A DNA stretch of 64,000 nt from Tetracentron sinense. Lineage: Eukaryota > Streptophyta > Magnoliopsida > Trochodendrales > Trochodendraceae. The first letter of the stretch is position 1. Each line of letters begins with the position of its first letter. Positions 50,101-57,792 of the stretch are shown here, in pieces. The position numbers were made by a program, and so were the translations under genes. Where the stretch lies: assembly GCA_015143295.1 (NCBI GenBank), contig CM026562.1, forward strand, positions 43,509,323-43,573,322, written 5' to 3'. Below the pieces are notes generated by a model, which saw only the letters and a list, made by a program, of their open reading frames with translations, searched no databases and had not been told where the DNA came from.

Positions 50101-51066
50101 TTTCATGAAACAAGCAAATAATAATCTCACTTCAACACTGACAATGGATTTTTTTGTTCTCCCTTTATGTAACGTAAAATCAAACCTAGAAAACTTCAGA
50201 ATTCAAATAAACAAGATCTTAAGAATTAAACTCACGTGTAGTGAACAAGCTCGATTTACATACAGTGTCGCAACCAAGTTCGCATCCACATCATCAGCAC
50301 CCATTGGAGCAAAACGCAGAGCCTGTTCCTTGAAATAGGAAAAAGAAGTCATAATGAAGAATCCCGCATAAAGTTAATGAGAAAGAGACCCAATTGTATT
50401 CCAGCTTTAAGTTGGAACTTGTAAGTAGTTTGCAAATTAAACAAAAGAAGATACTTTAAAAAAAATGAAAATAAAAGAGCAGGAATTGAGAAAAATATAA
50501 TAAATAAAGAGATGTCAATTTTCAAGTATATGGGTAGAAGAAGAGCTTCTTCTTTTTTGGCAACTTAACTAGCTTTGCAGCATAGATATAAAACCTCAAC
50601 ACATAACAGAGAAGCCATAGAAGTAAGAAGTAGAAAAGAAGAGCAAGTGCGGAATTTGATTGAAAAAAAAATTGAGAGGGAGCAAAAGGGGGACCTGGGA
50701 GTAGAAACTTAATGCTTTCGCATAGTCTCCGATTGAAAAGCATTCATTTCCCTTGTGCTTCGAATCTAACGCAGCATCCTTATGCTTACCAAAAAGAGCC
50801 GTTTTGGGATCCGTTAGGTCTCGAACGACCTGAAAATCAGGAAAAAACGAAAAGGATGCACAACATAAAAAAAAACAGTAGGGATTTGTCCTCTGAAAGA
50901 AAAAGAAAGAAAGGGAAGAAGAGGAGTGTTGTATTACGTCCTGAAACTGCTGCAGAGGGAGAAAGAAGTCGATAAGCGAAGAAGATGTGGAAGGAAGATC
51001 GTCTTGGGTGCTTTCGGAAATCATTCGCTTAAGGGTGCTCGGAACCATAGATTTCAGCTTCTCCAT
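16873..51066 (-). CDS. SMYD4-like TPR-MYND-SET domain protein
   Basis: Putative protein-lysine methyltransferase of the plant SMYD4 class (Arabidopsis At1g33400 type). Fifteen exons join in consistent phase to 812 residues: 50938-51066, 50695-50829, 50236-50322, 48176-48247, 40178-40388, 32192-32310, 31120-31524, 30872-31006, 24233-24370, 21580-21735, 21107-21340, 20388-20554, 19137-19251, 18804-18884, 16873-17127. N-terminal TPR repeats cover about 60-195 (KGNECFSIGDYAKALSFYSQ; AWYRRGKANASLENYEDAIR). The MYND zinc finger uses C262, C265, C276, C279, C285, C289 and H344/C346, with a long insert. Split SET motifs include NHSCQPN (493-499) and ELSYGP (523-528), followed by post-SET cysteines (CCCSGC). 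The C terminus (about 702-800) is TPR-like. No stop or frameshift was found. The exon 11 donor (GTATGC at 21106) is the least certain junction; the alternative GT near 21078 adds residues. Substrate is unknown. Confidence 0.92.
17789..17832. repeat. Poly-G run followed by (GA)n, intron 14
   Basis: Twenty-one G (17789-17809), then tgt and a GA dinucleotide run to about 17832. It is a purine-rich tract on the plus strand in the last intron of the SET gene. The length is probably unreliable. Confidence 0.9.
22139..22720. mobile_element. hAT-type MITE in intron 9 (582 bp)
   Basis: The left end taggggtgtattcaagc pairs with the complement of the right end gcttgaatac-type terminus (cgaatacacccctA). 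Flanks are gctctgac (22131-22138) and gctctaac (22721-22728), an 8-bp target duplication with one mismatch. The interior holds repeats of gagctcgag type, a (TA)n tract at about 22518-22548 and a segment at 22370-22510 that looks like the tail of another insertion. No transposase is present. Confidence 0.85.
25438..25744 (-). other. Possible small secreted-protein ORF remnant in intron 8
   Basis: A minus-strand ATG at 25744 opens MSLVVIVFFSVEHMVLARTC, which reads like a signal peptide but stops after 29 codons (25655). A second frame overlaps it from about 25686 and runs 82 codons to 25438 (SDLKPIFKNLYSSQ region). The two frames would join by one frameshift. A TATAAATAG box lies at 25867-25859, 115 nt upstream of the ATG. 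I do not recognise the protein. It is transcribed in the same direction as the SET gene and lies wholly inside its intron. It may be a broken insertion or chance. Confidence 0.3.
25859..25867 (-). promoter_or_regulatory. Candidate TATA box (TATAAATAG)
   Basis: A good plant TATA consensus on the minus strand upstream of the small ORF at 25744. TATA-like strings are common in A+T-rich introns, so this counts only together with the ORF. Confidence 0.25.
26063..26950 (-). other. Unidentified degenerate coding-like stretch in intron 8
   Basis: An open frame at 26063-26350 is unusually rich in Lys, Arg, Glu and Gly (RGGVGRKFSCSGEEIRPRC region) and differs in composition from the surrounding A+T-rich intron. 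Upstream sequence to about 26950 is of similar composition but full of stops. It could be an old LINE or LTR ORF fragment. No diagnostic motif was found. Confidence 0.25.
27498..30640 (+). mobile_element. Chain of three Gypsy-like LTR copies with polyprotein ends (intron 8)
   Basis: Three related direct copies begin near 27498, 29154 and 30143. Copies 1 and 3 align over about 450 bp (accaaggtggac, ctactttgact, gaagctattgtttgttgag, gagttgagtgattcctct). Copy 2 shares the start ttgatgcagcc and the gagtgattc/gagtgtcttcccc end but is more diverged. Before copies 2 and 3 the plus strand encodes matching protein ends, DLEGEFFPQGD and ELDGEFFSRGD, each followed by a stop and then ttgatgcagcc. A short polyprotein C terminus running into an LTR is typical of plant Ty3/gypsy elements. 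Copy 1 carries about 270 extra bases (27941-28210). No intact coding remains. Confidence 0.6.
34340..35275 (+). mobile_element. LINE 3' fragment (RNase H region), split by a hAT element
   Basis: The plus strand reads VDGGFNLNLDGSYVGNPWHSG at about 34420-34485 and, after the hAT insertion, IVEGDSRVVIRWAN at about 34988-35029. Both match the RVT_3-type RNase H found at the 3' end of plant LINEs (catalytic D in NLDGS; D in EGDSR). Stops interrupt it. It ends near 35275 in an A-rich tail (attaaaaaaaat). It is antisense to the host gene, in intron 5. Confidence 0.6.
34550..34913. mobile_element. hAT-type MITE inside the LINE fragment (364 bp)
   Basis: The ends taggggtgggtatcgag and the complement of gagctcgtgcccacccctA form TAGGGGTGGG inverted termini. 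Flanks gccagcgg and gccaggca match at 5 of 8 positions, consistent with a decayed 8-bp duplication. The surrounding LINE reading continues on both sides, so the insertion postdates the LINE. Confidence 0.75.
35664..37622. mobile_element. Candidate TIR element (about 2 kb) in intron 5
   Basis: The left end caaggttcaaaatattgg and right end cagatattttgaaccatg are inverted relative to each other. Both subterminal regions are rich in tatcgatacgtatcg-type palindromes (35720-35745 and 37435-37610). No matching target duplication was found and no transposase is evident. It contains a (TA)n tract and A+T-rich filler. Superfamily unknown; Mutator-like is possible. Confidence 0.45.
37641..39474. repeat. 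Inverted pair of copia-type LTRs (long hairpin) in intron 5
   Basis: Arm 1 (37641-38520, plus) and arm 2 (39474-38877, minus) read alike from atgcagacaaagttcag through agggtggttgat and gtcatgaaatgtaa to the gcaaagtggtaacttatt end. By eye this is about 80% over roughly 600 bp. Between them, on the minus strand, lie an initiator-Met-type primer site (38866-38853) and a short gag start (ATG at 38819). Arm 2 is therefore a 5' LTR and arm 1 an inverted LTR. Arm 1 is interrupted by a 237-bp MITE (38152-38388). A transcript through it could fold into a long hairpin. Confidence 0.75.
38152..38388. mobile_element. MITE inserted in arm 1 of the LTR inverted repeat
   Basis: The ends taggtggcgtttggtaactct and the complement of gagtttccaaacacaccctta form inverted termini of about 20-30 bp with mismatches. 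The segment is absent from arm 2, which shows the pre-insertion state, so this is an insertion. The TAGG..GTTTGG terminus resembles plant hAT MITEs, but the target duplication is not clear. Confidence 0.65.
40548..41290. repeat. Repeat-rich segment with gaggctcacgcctcg units
   Basis: Both borders (40548-40690 and 41195-41280) are built from variants of gaggctcacgcctcgaag and catcgaggatcacgcatcgag, with an A+T-rich centre and a (TA)n tract (41092-41133). The arrangement suggests a MITE-like element, but no clean termini or target duplication could be fixed. Confidence 0.35.
41594..45192 (-). pseudogene. LINE ORF2: endonuclease-reverse transcriptase, broken
   Basis: Starts MSNKIISWNVRGLG at 45192, the standard AP-endonuclease opening, with QETK near 45085. 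RT follows in pieces: DGDKAPGPDGFS and RPISLVSNVYKIMAK (about 43820-43630), DLEKAYDHVNW (about 43425) and SSRGLRQGDLLSPLLF (about 43280-43230). The catalytic motif expected as F-A-D-D reads FAYNK (about 43115), so both catalytic aspartates are gone. The zf-RVT motif WSTALDKILTCDHL..RGW and LLHCPYALEYW lies at about 42020-41865. The frame ends at 41594. Several stops and frameshifts separate the pieces. Confidence 0.88.
45185..47200 (-). pseudogene. LINE ORF1 remnant
   Basis: Minus-strand frames upstream of ORF2. The last one (45652-45185) ends with KRARNELKRLAWSVNYE, a typical end of plant L1 ORF1, and its stop overlaps the ORF2 start by a few bases. Further upstream pieces (46088-46675, 46542-46853, 46850-47221) are Ser/Pro-rich and lie in different frames. 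A 21-nt C run at 45829-45849 falls inside. The nucleic-acid-binding domain expected at the N terminus was not recognised. Confidence 0.6.
47786..48123. mobile_element. MITE beside exon 4 (338 bp)
   Basis: The left end ctagtgttacaaatct and the complement of the right end (cactgttacaaatctcccg) form inverted termini. atctacg is present on both sides (47779-47785 and 48124-48130), a 7-bp match within an 8-bp window. hAT-like. It ends only about 50 bp inside intron 4 from the exon 4 donor. Confidence 0.75.
49219..49403. mobile_element. Small MITE with perfect 14-bp TIRs (185 bp), intron 3
   Basis: cagtgtagtcaaaa at 49219-49232 and its exact complement at 49390-49403. The interior contains gatgcctagctg and ggctaggcgttgcctaagcg subterminal repeats. 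Flanks caaactat and taaaatgt match at 5 of 8 positions, so the duplication is decayed or absent. Confidence 0.8.
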
Positions 51067-51205
51067 TTCGGAGAAGACAACTTCTGCTGTCTGTAAAAAT
51101 AACTAATCCCTCCACACCTGAATTTAGTGGGAACTTATCAGACCCTAACTATTAACTTCCCTCTTTTCTTTTCTAGAGCACACCAATATTTACAAGTACA
51201 ACACC
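51067..51205 (-). promoter_or_regulatory. Proximal 5' leader/promoter of the SET-domain gene
   Basis: Only about 140 bp separate the ATG at 51066 from the first repeat border at 51206. Any promoter beyond that must lie within transposon-derived sequence. No convincing TATA box is visible in these 140 bp. The assignment is by position only. Confidence 0.4.
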
Positions 51206-51442
51206 ATTAAAAGGGTGGTGCTAGGCGCACCCCAAGAAATAATGACCGTACCCCATTAAATTTATTTTTTCTTATAATAAGTTTTCATGACACTTTATAG
51301 CCGCATCCCATCTCAGATTTTGGTTGGAGTTCTCCTCCTCGTTATCTTATTCTCTTGGTCCTTCCTTCGTTCTCCGGCGGCTTCTTGGCTTCGTCAGTTC
51401 TTCCTTTATTCTCCAGTGAAGTCTTTCTCTATTCTTTGGCGG

Positions 51443-52170
51443 AATCTTCCTTCTATGGTGTCTTCTCCATCCAATAGAGGTAAGATTATATTATTATTTT
51501 TTTCCAATTTTATGCGTTCTTTGCGCTGAATCCTGCCATGGATACACAGAATGTTTTTGGTTTCTATTCTATTTGGTCCTTTTCTATTTCTCCATATTGC
51601 TACATGTCTTGGTTTCTAAACCTCCAAATCATTCACAAATATTGGGAAGTCTAGTTTCATGCACTGTAAAATTGAGAACTTGATAGGTTTTAATCAAAAT
51701 CAATTCACTCATGTCAACTTCGGTATCAAACTGTTTGTGAAAAGACCCAAGAGAAAAAAAAATCAAAAAGATTCTTCATGATGATATTCTGAAATCTAAC
51801 TTATGTGTATTATCCTCTCTTGCTTGAGGAACCTCTACAGAGTTATTTTTGTATGTTACAGTGGCTCTATTTTAGATGATTGTTCATCATATTGTCTCTC
51901 TTTGTTTGAGTGCATTAGAACACTAGCCCACTTAATATAAGTGTACTTGGGGGCATGTAACAAGTTAGAGAGAGAGTAGAGAGGATCCAGTTCTCGAAGC
52001 ACCAGCATGTCCCCACTTAAGGATTCAGACCAGCTTCCATGCTTTGAATTCAAGGCAGTAGAGATGGGAAGTAGCCATGGAGATTGTGTTGTTTCCTTAT
52101 GTCTCTTTGACAGGGATGTAAGGGCCTTCCTCTTAACCTGCAAGGTCCAATACTGCAGTCTTTGTGATCA
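51443..52170 (+). pseudogene. Unidentified captured coding fragment
   Basis: From about 51860 the plus strand reads a continuous protein-like frame to 52170 with only two in-frame stops (after about 51940 and 51975), including LKDSDQLPCFEFKAVEMG and VVSLCLFDRDVRAFLLT. Upstream, ATGGTGTCTTCTCC at 51455 runs into a GTAAG donor at 51480, like a small first exon. A further frame follows a CAG near 52722 (INFVAEEVEQRKST). I do not recognise the source gene. Position inside a TIR element suggests capture of host gene fragments. Confidence 0.35.
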
Positions 52171-53356
52171 AGGGTAATCTTTCATCTGTATATAGCTTGA
52201 AAGCAGCTTAACCATTAACTTTTGCTCTTGTCAAGTATGCTAAAATCTTTTATTCGTTTGGTCACTGATACAAGGTTATATACTAGGCATGGCCACTTTG
52301 ATCTCTAATGGGTTTCAATTAGTTGATTCAGATCTTGAGATATAATATTTTTTTCAATTTGCTTAGTTACACTTTTAGTGGCATGCCTACTCATGTGCAA
52401 AGATGCGGAGAGGAGTGAGGGATAACATTTGTTGGGTCCGATTGAGATCTTGTGTGTCAATAGAAGCCTTATCAGATAAATGTAACCATCTGATCTTGTG
52501 TGCAATCACCTGAGCATCATCAAGCCACTTGGAGGATTAAGCATTTGCACTTAGTTTTCTTGAATGATGGGTGTGGACTGTGGAGTTAAATTGCAAACTC
52601 AAAAATCTGCACTAGTTGAATTCTCATTTTCTACCTTTGTTGGTTACCAAAATAAACAAATTGAGTATCAGGTTTAAGTAGTCCAACTGGCATGTAAGAT
52701 AGTTCCTTCGTGATATTCTGCAGATCAATTTTGTAGCTGAAGAAGTTGAACAGCGGAAGTCTACTAATGATATGTTAGGCTCTTACGAATAATTTCGAAG
52801 CTCTATCTGTGGTTTGCTCAGTAACTTTCGAGTGCTTAAATACTATCCGCCTTACAGTAAGGATTTTAGATTTTTAGACAGCACAACAACCAACAGTCCC
52901 CATCACTCAATGTTGCTTTTTTGTTTTTTTTTTCCTAAATTACTTCTTATGCTTTAATTATGGTCACTGAGCTTTATCACAGTAATGACAACACTAATAA
53001 TAATCTTATGATCCACCAGGAGTAGACACAACAGGAGCTCATCATGAACAACTTCAAAAATATTGATGTAATCGGAGGAAAAGCATATTTGAACTCAATT
53101 TATTTGAAGTTTATTCTTACCATATAAAGATCAAACTAGGTTTTCAAAGAGTACCTTCGCAATGTGGAGGTTGATGTTGTAGGGTATGCAATAGGTGAAC
53201 CAAGGCACAGGGAGTTGCTGATGCTTTCAAGGATGCAACTGGAATGAACAAACCATTTTTCTTTTTCTTTTTTTCTTCTGTACGAGTCTATGACTACCAT
53301 TCTATGATAGTTTGTTTTGCTCTTTATTTTGTGATTTTCAACCTCTTTGGGTGCTT

Positions 53357-53957
53357 CTAATAAAGAGATGGTCGTAGTTTTTTTTTTTTTTTTTTGGTCC
53401 AATGGGGGGCAAAGCCCACAAGTTACACAGAACAGAACCTAGGGGTGGTAACCCCCATTACATCATTCCCAAGCAAAACCTTAAGACTATCCGGGGGATC
53501 GACAAGAGTCGCCAAGCCAAGAGGAAGAGATAGCCCATGATTTGCAAGCCAATCTGCCGACGAATTCCCTTCCCTGTACACATGCTCCAAACGGCAATCC
53601 CAAGATCGTAAAATTAAATTCTGACAAGCAGTGATTAACGGGCTATGAGGATCACGAACCGTGGTTCCCTTCTTGAGAAGCAAAACAACAGACTTGGAGT
53701 CTGTTTCAACAAAAACCTTTCGGAACCCCATACTCCAAGCCAAGGCGAGACCGTGATAGATAGCCCATAATTCAGCCATGGTCACAGTGCAGATACCAAT
53801 ATTATAGGCAAAGCCGACCAACCACTTACCAGAATCATCCCTAAGCAAGCCTCCGCCACTAGCTAGGCCCGGGTTACCCTTAGAGCAGCCATCAGTGTTC
53901 AGCTTGACCTACCCCAAAGGAGGGGGGATCCAACTAATAAAGAGATGGTCGTAGTTT
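53357..53957 (-). mobile_element. 5'-truncated LINE with 24-bp target duplication
   Basis: Exactly the same 24 bases flank the insertion at 53357-53380 and 53934-53957 (core taataaagagatggtcgtag). The poly(A) tail appears as a T-run at 53378-53395. The 0.55-kb body is the RNase H end of a LINE. This is a complete record of target-primed reverse transcription with early stop. Confidence 0.92.
53423..53927 (-). pseudogene. LINE RNase H domain fragment
   Basis: RVT_3-type RNase H with the three acidic sites: VKLNTDGCSKGNPG (about 53905), AELWAIYHGLALAW (about 53780) and FVETDSKSVVLLL (about 53715), ending with HVYREGNSSADWLAN (about 53580-53535). One nonsense codon (TAG) sits where the family has Trp before VKLNTDG. 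From about 53893 to 53423 the frame is open. It has no promoter and is a dead insertion. Confidence 0.88.
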
Positions 53958-54090
53958 GTCTTTGAACAAAGAAGAGTTGTTTGCTTAGTTGGAGATCTGT
54001 AGGAATAGCATGAGCATGTACTTGTGGGGAGTAATGTGATGTGATGTGATGTGATGATGATGTGCAGATTTTGCTGCTACCATAGAATGG

Positions 54091-54183
54091 ACATCTTTAA
54101 ATTTTCAAATCGCCAAGCCCATACTATATGGTTGAGATACATCTTTAAATTTTCAAATCACCAAGCCCATACTACATGGTTGA
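54091..54183. repeat. Tandem duplication of about 47 bp
   Basis: acatctttaaattttcaaatc followed by ccaagcccatacta and atggttga occurs twice back to back (54091-54136 and 54138-54183) with two substitutions. It lies just left of the inner TIR element. Confidence 0.85.
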
Positions 54184-54236
54184 TGAGCTGTATCTCAACC
54201 ATAGAGTCTCTAATAGTAAATGGTGTGTAGATATAA

Positions 54237-55310
54237 AATGGGTGGTGATAGGCGCACCCCAATAAATGATTACCCCACTCCAATTTTTCCCCCCTCTCAT
54301 ATTCAGTTTTCATGCTTCTTAATAGACGCACCTCATCTGTTTTAGCATGAAACGACTTCTTCTCTTTCCAGTTCTTCCTCCCCTCCTTTCTCTTGCTCTT
54401 CCCCTATTTTTGGAGACTTTCCATTCCCCAACGATTGTTCCATTAATCAATACACTTGAAGAAGTATCTCAAATGTATTTTTTACCCATTGTAAATTAAG
54501 GTTTTGGATCTTTATTTTTTCCGTTTCTTTCTCAATAACAGCAAAATATTTACTTTTAGATCACTGTTAAATGCATAGGGCATGTCCTCTGGCTTCCCTG
54601 TTGGTGCATATTGAAATAAGGATATATTGCACATCACATCAGTTATTGGTGATATGGATTCTCCCATTAGTTGTGACCACTATATTAAATACCCTCACAT
54701 GTCCATCTCTTACAGTAATAGACGCCTGGAACATTGCATTTAATTTCTTATCTATTGAGCAGTTGGAAGTTCACACTGATGGTTGAGACTTGAGAACATG
54801 AACATGATCATTCTCGAATTTTCTTGAATTTCTGACTGGACAAATATGTATGCTTGTGAACAATGGTGCCCACTGTATACTGAGTTTTCCTATTAAGTTG
54901 TTACTTTGATGGCAGACAAATTAGTTAAGCAAATGCTTAGAAAAGAGAATGCCGGTATTCTGCATTTTGTTTTGCAGATGCTTACACAAGTTTTCTAAAG
55001 ACGGATATTTAGAAAAAGAATGGAGGGAAAGCTCTGCATGAAAGTAAAATGAGAGAAGGATTGGACTTGCTGTTTTTTCGATCAGTTATCGTGATTTTCT
55101 GAACTATTTGCAATCTCCAAGCCCATGACAGTTGGTCGATGAGTTCATAAAATAACACTTTGTAAGTGGTGTGTAGATATAAAATTTGTAGGCATTTTTT
55201 TGTTTTTGGTGTGTACAAGTAATTCTATTAATTTAATGGTGTGTAGTCAGTATTTTTTTACTAATGGGGTGCAGTCATCAAATATTGGTGTGCATCTAAC
55301 AGCACCCTTA
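54237..55310. mobile_element. Candidate inner TIR element (about 1.07 kb)
   Basis: The left end gggtggtgataggcgcacccc and the complement of the right end (gggtgctgttagatgcacacc) match over about 40 bp at roughly 75%. The right subterminal part contains several ggtgtgta units. The same subterminal sequence (ggtgtgtagatataaaat) stands immediately left of the element, as expected if it landed in a relative. No target duplication was fixed. Confidence 0.5.
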
Positions 55311-55379
55311 AAAAAAAAAACGAGATTAATTTTGAGCCGGCTGCTTCACGGTCTTGAAGCCGTACTCCCCATTTTACAC

Positions 55380-55648
55380 CGATGTTATCATAACCGGGCA
55401 TCGAACCGGCTGAGTGGCTGATTCCTGACTAAAAATTTACAAAAAAAATCATTTTTATTCCGTTATGGTCGGTTCTGACCGGTTCTCGACCTGTTTTACC
55501 ACCAGTTCAACCGGTTCGTTATCCGATCTTGACAAAACTATTCGGTTTTTAATTAGGTCCGATTTTGGGGGTTTGGGAACCGATGAGGGGACCAGTTCCC
55601 GGTTTTTCCGGCTCGACTAACCGGTCCGGTCTAGTTCTGACAACAGTG
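55380..55648. mobile_element. hAT-type MITE (269 bp)
   Basis: Perfect 8-bp target duplication ttttacac at 55372-55379 and 55649-55656. The ends cgatgttatcataac and the complement of the right end (cactgttgtcagaac) are imperfect inverted repeats. The interior is rich in ccggtt/aaccgg units. No coding capacity. Confidence 0.82.
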
Positions 55649-56069
55649 TTTTACACTATAGAGGCGACATATTTGTAATTACTGAAAGAGATTGGGGCAA
55701 TTTTGCAATAAACTATCATTACAATATTATTACTGTGGTAGTGTAAAAAGGAGAGTTCCGCTCAATGCAGTGAAGCAAGCACATCTTTGTATTTAAACTG
55801 TTAAAATAATGTCTTATCTATGAGCACTCATACCCCTAAATCATCTTCTAAAAACTTATTCTCCTTCTAAAAATGAATCTACAAAACTTCTCTTATTTTA
55901 CCTTCATAGAAGGAGGAGTTGCAAAAACACAAACTACTATAAGCGTCAAACCAATTCTTTTTTCATTTATTTGGATCTTTGTGTCTCATTTGTTTCATTT
56001 TAGTGTTTTTTATCAAGCTATTTTTTTTTAGAATATTTTCTCTCAGAATAGGCTAATGTTTCATGCACT

Positions 56070-56331
56070 TTATTTTGAGATAAAAATCCTACTAGTTTTT
56101 TCAAATAGTTTGATTTTCTCCGCACCATTTTCAACGTTATTCCTTTGATCTTTTGTTGTAACTTCTTTAACCCACACAAATAATGGTGCAATATATAGGA
56201 AATTAGGCATGATACCTTTAATAACACCATTTTCAACGTTGAGTTTCCTTTGATCTTTTGTTGCAACTTCTTTAACCCACTCAAATAATGGTGCAATATA
56301 CTGGGAATTAGGCATGATACCTTTAATAACA
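56070..56331 (-). repeat. Tandem repeat of about 102 bp, coding-like on the minus strand
   Basis: Two adjacent copies of a segment running from ttgatcttttgttg to ggcatgatacctttaataac (about 56145-56225 and 56250-56331). On the minus strand both read a 34-residue unit containing YIAPLF.WVKEV.TKDQR followed by VENG. The unit stays open through both copies, then continues GAEKIKLFEKTSRIF to a stop. I do not recognise the protein. Confidence 0.6.
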
Positions 56332-56681
56332 GTTATTGGACCTTCGGTTAGGTTTGGTCCACCAAAAGGGTAATGAATTATAATGATTTATGGTTTTAAG
56401 TTTAGAATTATGCATAATTAGAAAGTTTATAGGTTTATAGAATTTGTTACACTTTAATGGTTTCCAATTAGTAAGGAAATAATTTCAGTGTCTAGTCCAT
56501 AAATATTGGTGTGCTGGTAAGCACCCCTTCTTTATTAAAAGGCGGAAAATGTTTCAAAACTTCTCCTAGGTACTAGTCTACTAGTTCAGCGGAAAAAGGG
56601 GCAGCAAAAATATATTCTCCAGATCCACATACACGAACCGAGTTTAAGACTCGGGAGAGAGTTGGCGGTGTTCGACACTAG

Positions 56682-57328
56682 CAGGGGCGGAGCCGGGGGG
56701 GCGGGGAGGGGCCCCAAATTTTTTTGCAAGTTCTTTATGGGGTAGTAAGAACTAGTGGGCCCCTCAATTTTTATTTTTATTTTTTTTAGTATAATTGGCC
56801 CGCCAAAATTTTGGCTTATATAATATAGTGCCCCCCACAATCTTTTTGCCATATATATAGTGGGGCCCCCAATGGAGTACGGTTATACCCTTAAGGTTAG
56901 CACATGCCCCTAATGACACCTCTTAACTATGGTTAAAATTTATGCACTCTTAGGATTCACCTATTTATCCTTGGTTTTTAGAAAAAAAATATTAAAAAAA
57001 TTTTAACCTTAAGAGTTAAGAGTTAGTGAATTTTAACCTTAAGAGTTAAGAGTTAGTGAATTTTAACTAGGGTTCTAAAAGAAATTTGATATATATTTTA
57101 AAAACAAGGATAGGTGAGTGAATCTTAACCCCAGTTAAGGGGTATTAATAGGGACATGTGATGACCTCAAGGGCATTACCGAGAAAAAAAATTCTCAAAA
57201 TAAAAAAACTACCCCAAAAAAAATTTCTCGGGGTCTACACCCCGAACCCCCAAGTTCCATACCCTCAAATCAATAATTTTTTATACAATTTCAGCCCCCC
57301 CAATGAAAAATTCCAGGCTCCGCCCCTG
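56682..57328. mobile_element. hAT-type MITE (647 bp)
   Basis: Perfect 8-bp target duplication gacactag at 56674-56681 and 57329-57336. The termini caggggcggagcc and its exact complement ggctccgcccctg mark a CAGGGGCGGAGCC hAT family. A 30-bp unit is duplicated exactly in tandem at about 57000-57060. No transposase. Confidence 0.93.
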
Positions 57329-57385
57329 GACACTAGCGTACCAGTAGACAGGCTGTGGTCCGAGGCTAACCGCCATCTAACTTGT

Positions 57386-57420
57386 ATTAGCAAACACCCC
57401 GTGCAATGCACAGGATAAGA
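57386..57420 (-). mobile_element. Helitron 3' end (imperfect hairpin, CTAA)
   Basis: On the minus strand the sequence reads cctgtgcattgcacggggtgtttgCTAA followed by T. This is a stem-loop close to the CTRR end, as in the Helitron at 10513, with one stem mismatch. The element would extend rightwards on the plus strand, but no TCTCTACTA-type 5' end was found downstream. It is probably truncated. Confidence 0.5.
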
Positions 57421-57792
57421 AGATAAAACAATATGAAAATTTTATTTCATATTAAGCAAACCAAGTTTAATGATATAATTTAATTTATTTATTACAATGC
57501 AAGCCTTCTTCCAAAAACAAAAGCAAGATTAAAGGGAAAATTTGAATCCAAAGAGAGATACAAATAAGAGAGTGATTCCAAACATCCGCCTGACAATCTC
57601 ATCTCTAAATGGTAAGATATGAAAACAAACATATCCTTGTCTATATAATTGTTGGAATTTGGGGATTATCTCAAAACTACCCTTAATATGATCTAAGTTA
57701 GCAACTTAGCATAAAAAAACGTATGCATAGAAAGATTTCACTTGTTACAATAAGTGAGGACCAATCTTCCACCATAAGTGTATGCTACTACA

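Larger units (their letters stand above)
51206..56542. mobile_element. Candidate nested TIR elements (outer element)
   Basis: aagggtggtgctaggcgcacccc at 51211-51233 recurs as a close variant at 54237-54260. Inverted counterparts occur at about 55286-55310 (ttggtgtgcatctaacagcaccc) and 56505-56527 (ttggtgtgctggtaagcacccc). This gives two left and two right ends of one family, best read as one element inside another. attaaaagg occurs at 51206-51214 and 56534-56542, a possible 9-bp target duplication of Mutator type. That repeat is A+T-rich and leaves slightly unequal ends. No transposase was recognised. The interior holds exon-like fragments. Confidence 0.45.

Noticed and set aside
50522-50743. 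Hydrophobic minus-strand frame (possible membrane protein)
   Set aside because: It is a read-through of intron 2 of the SET gene and has no start context or homology that I recognise.
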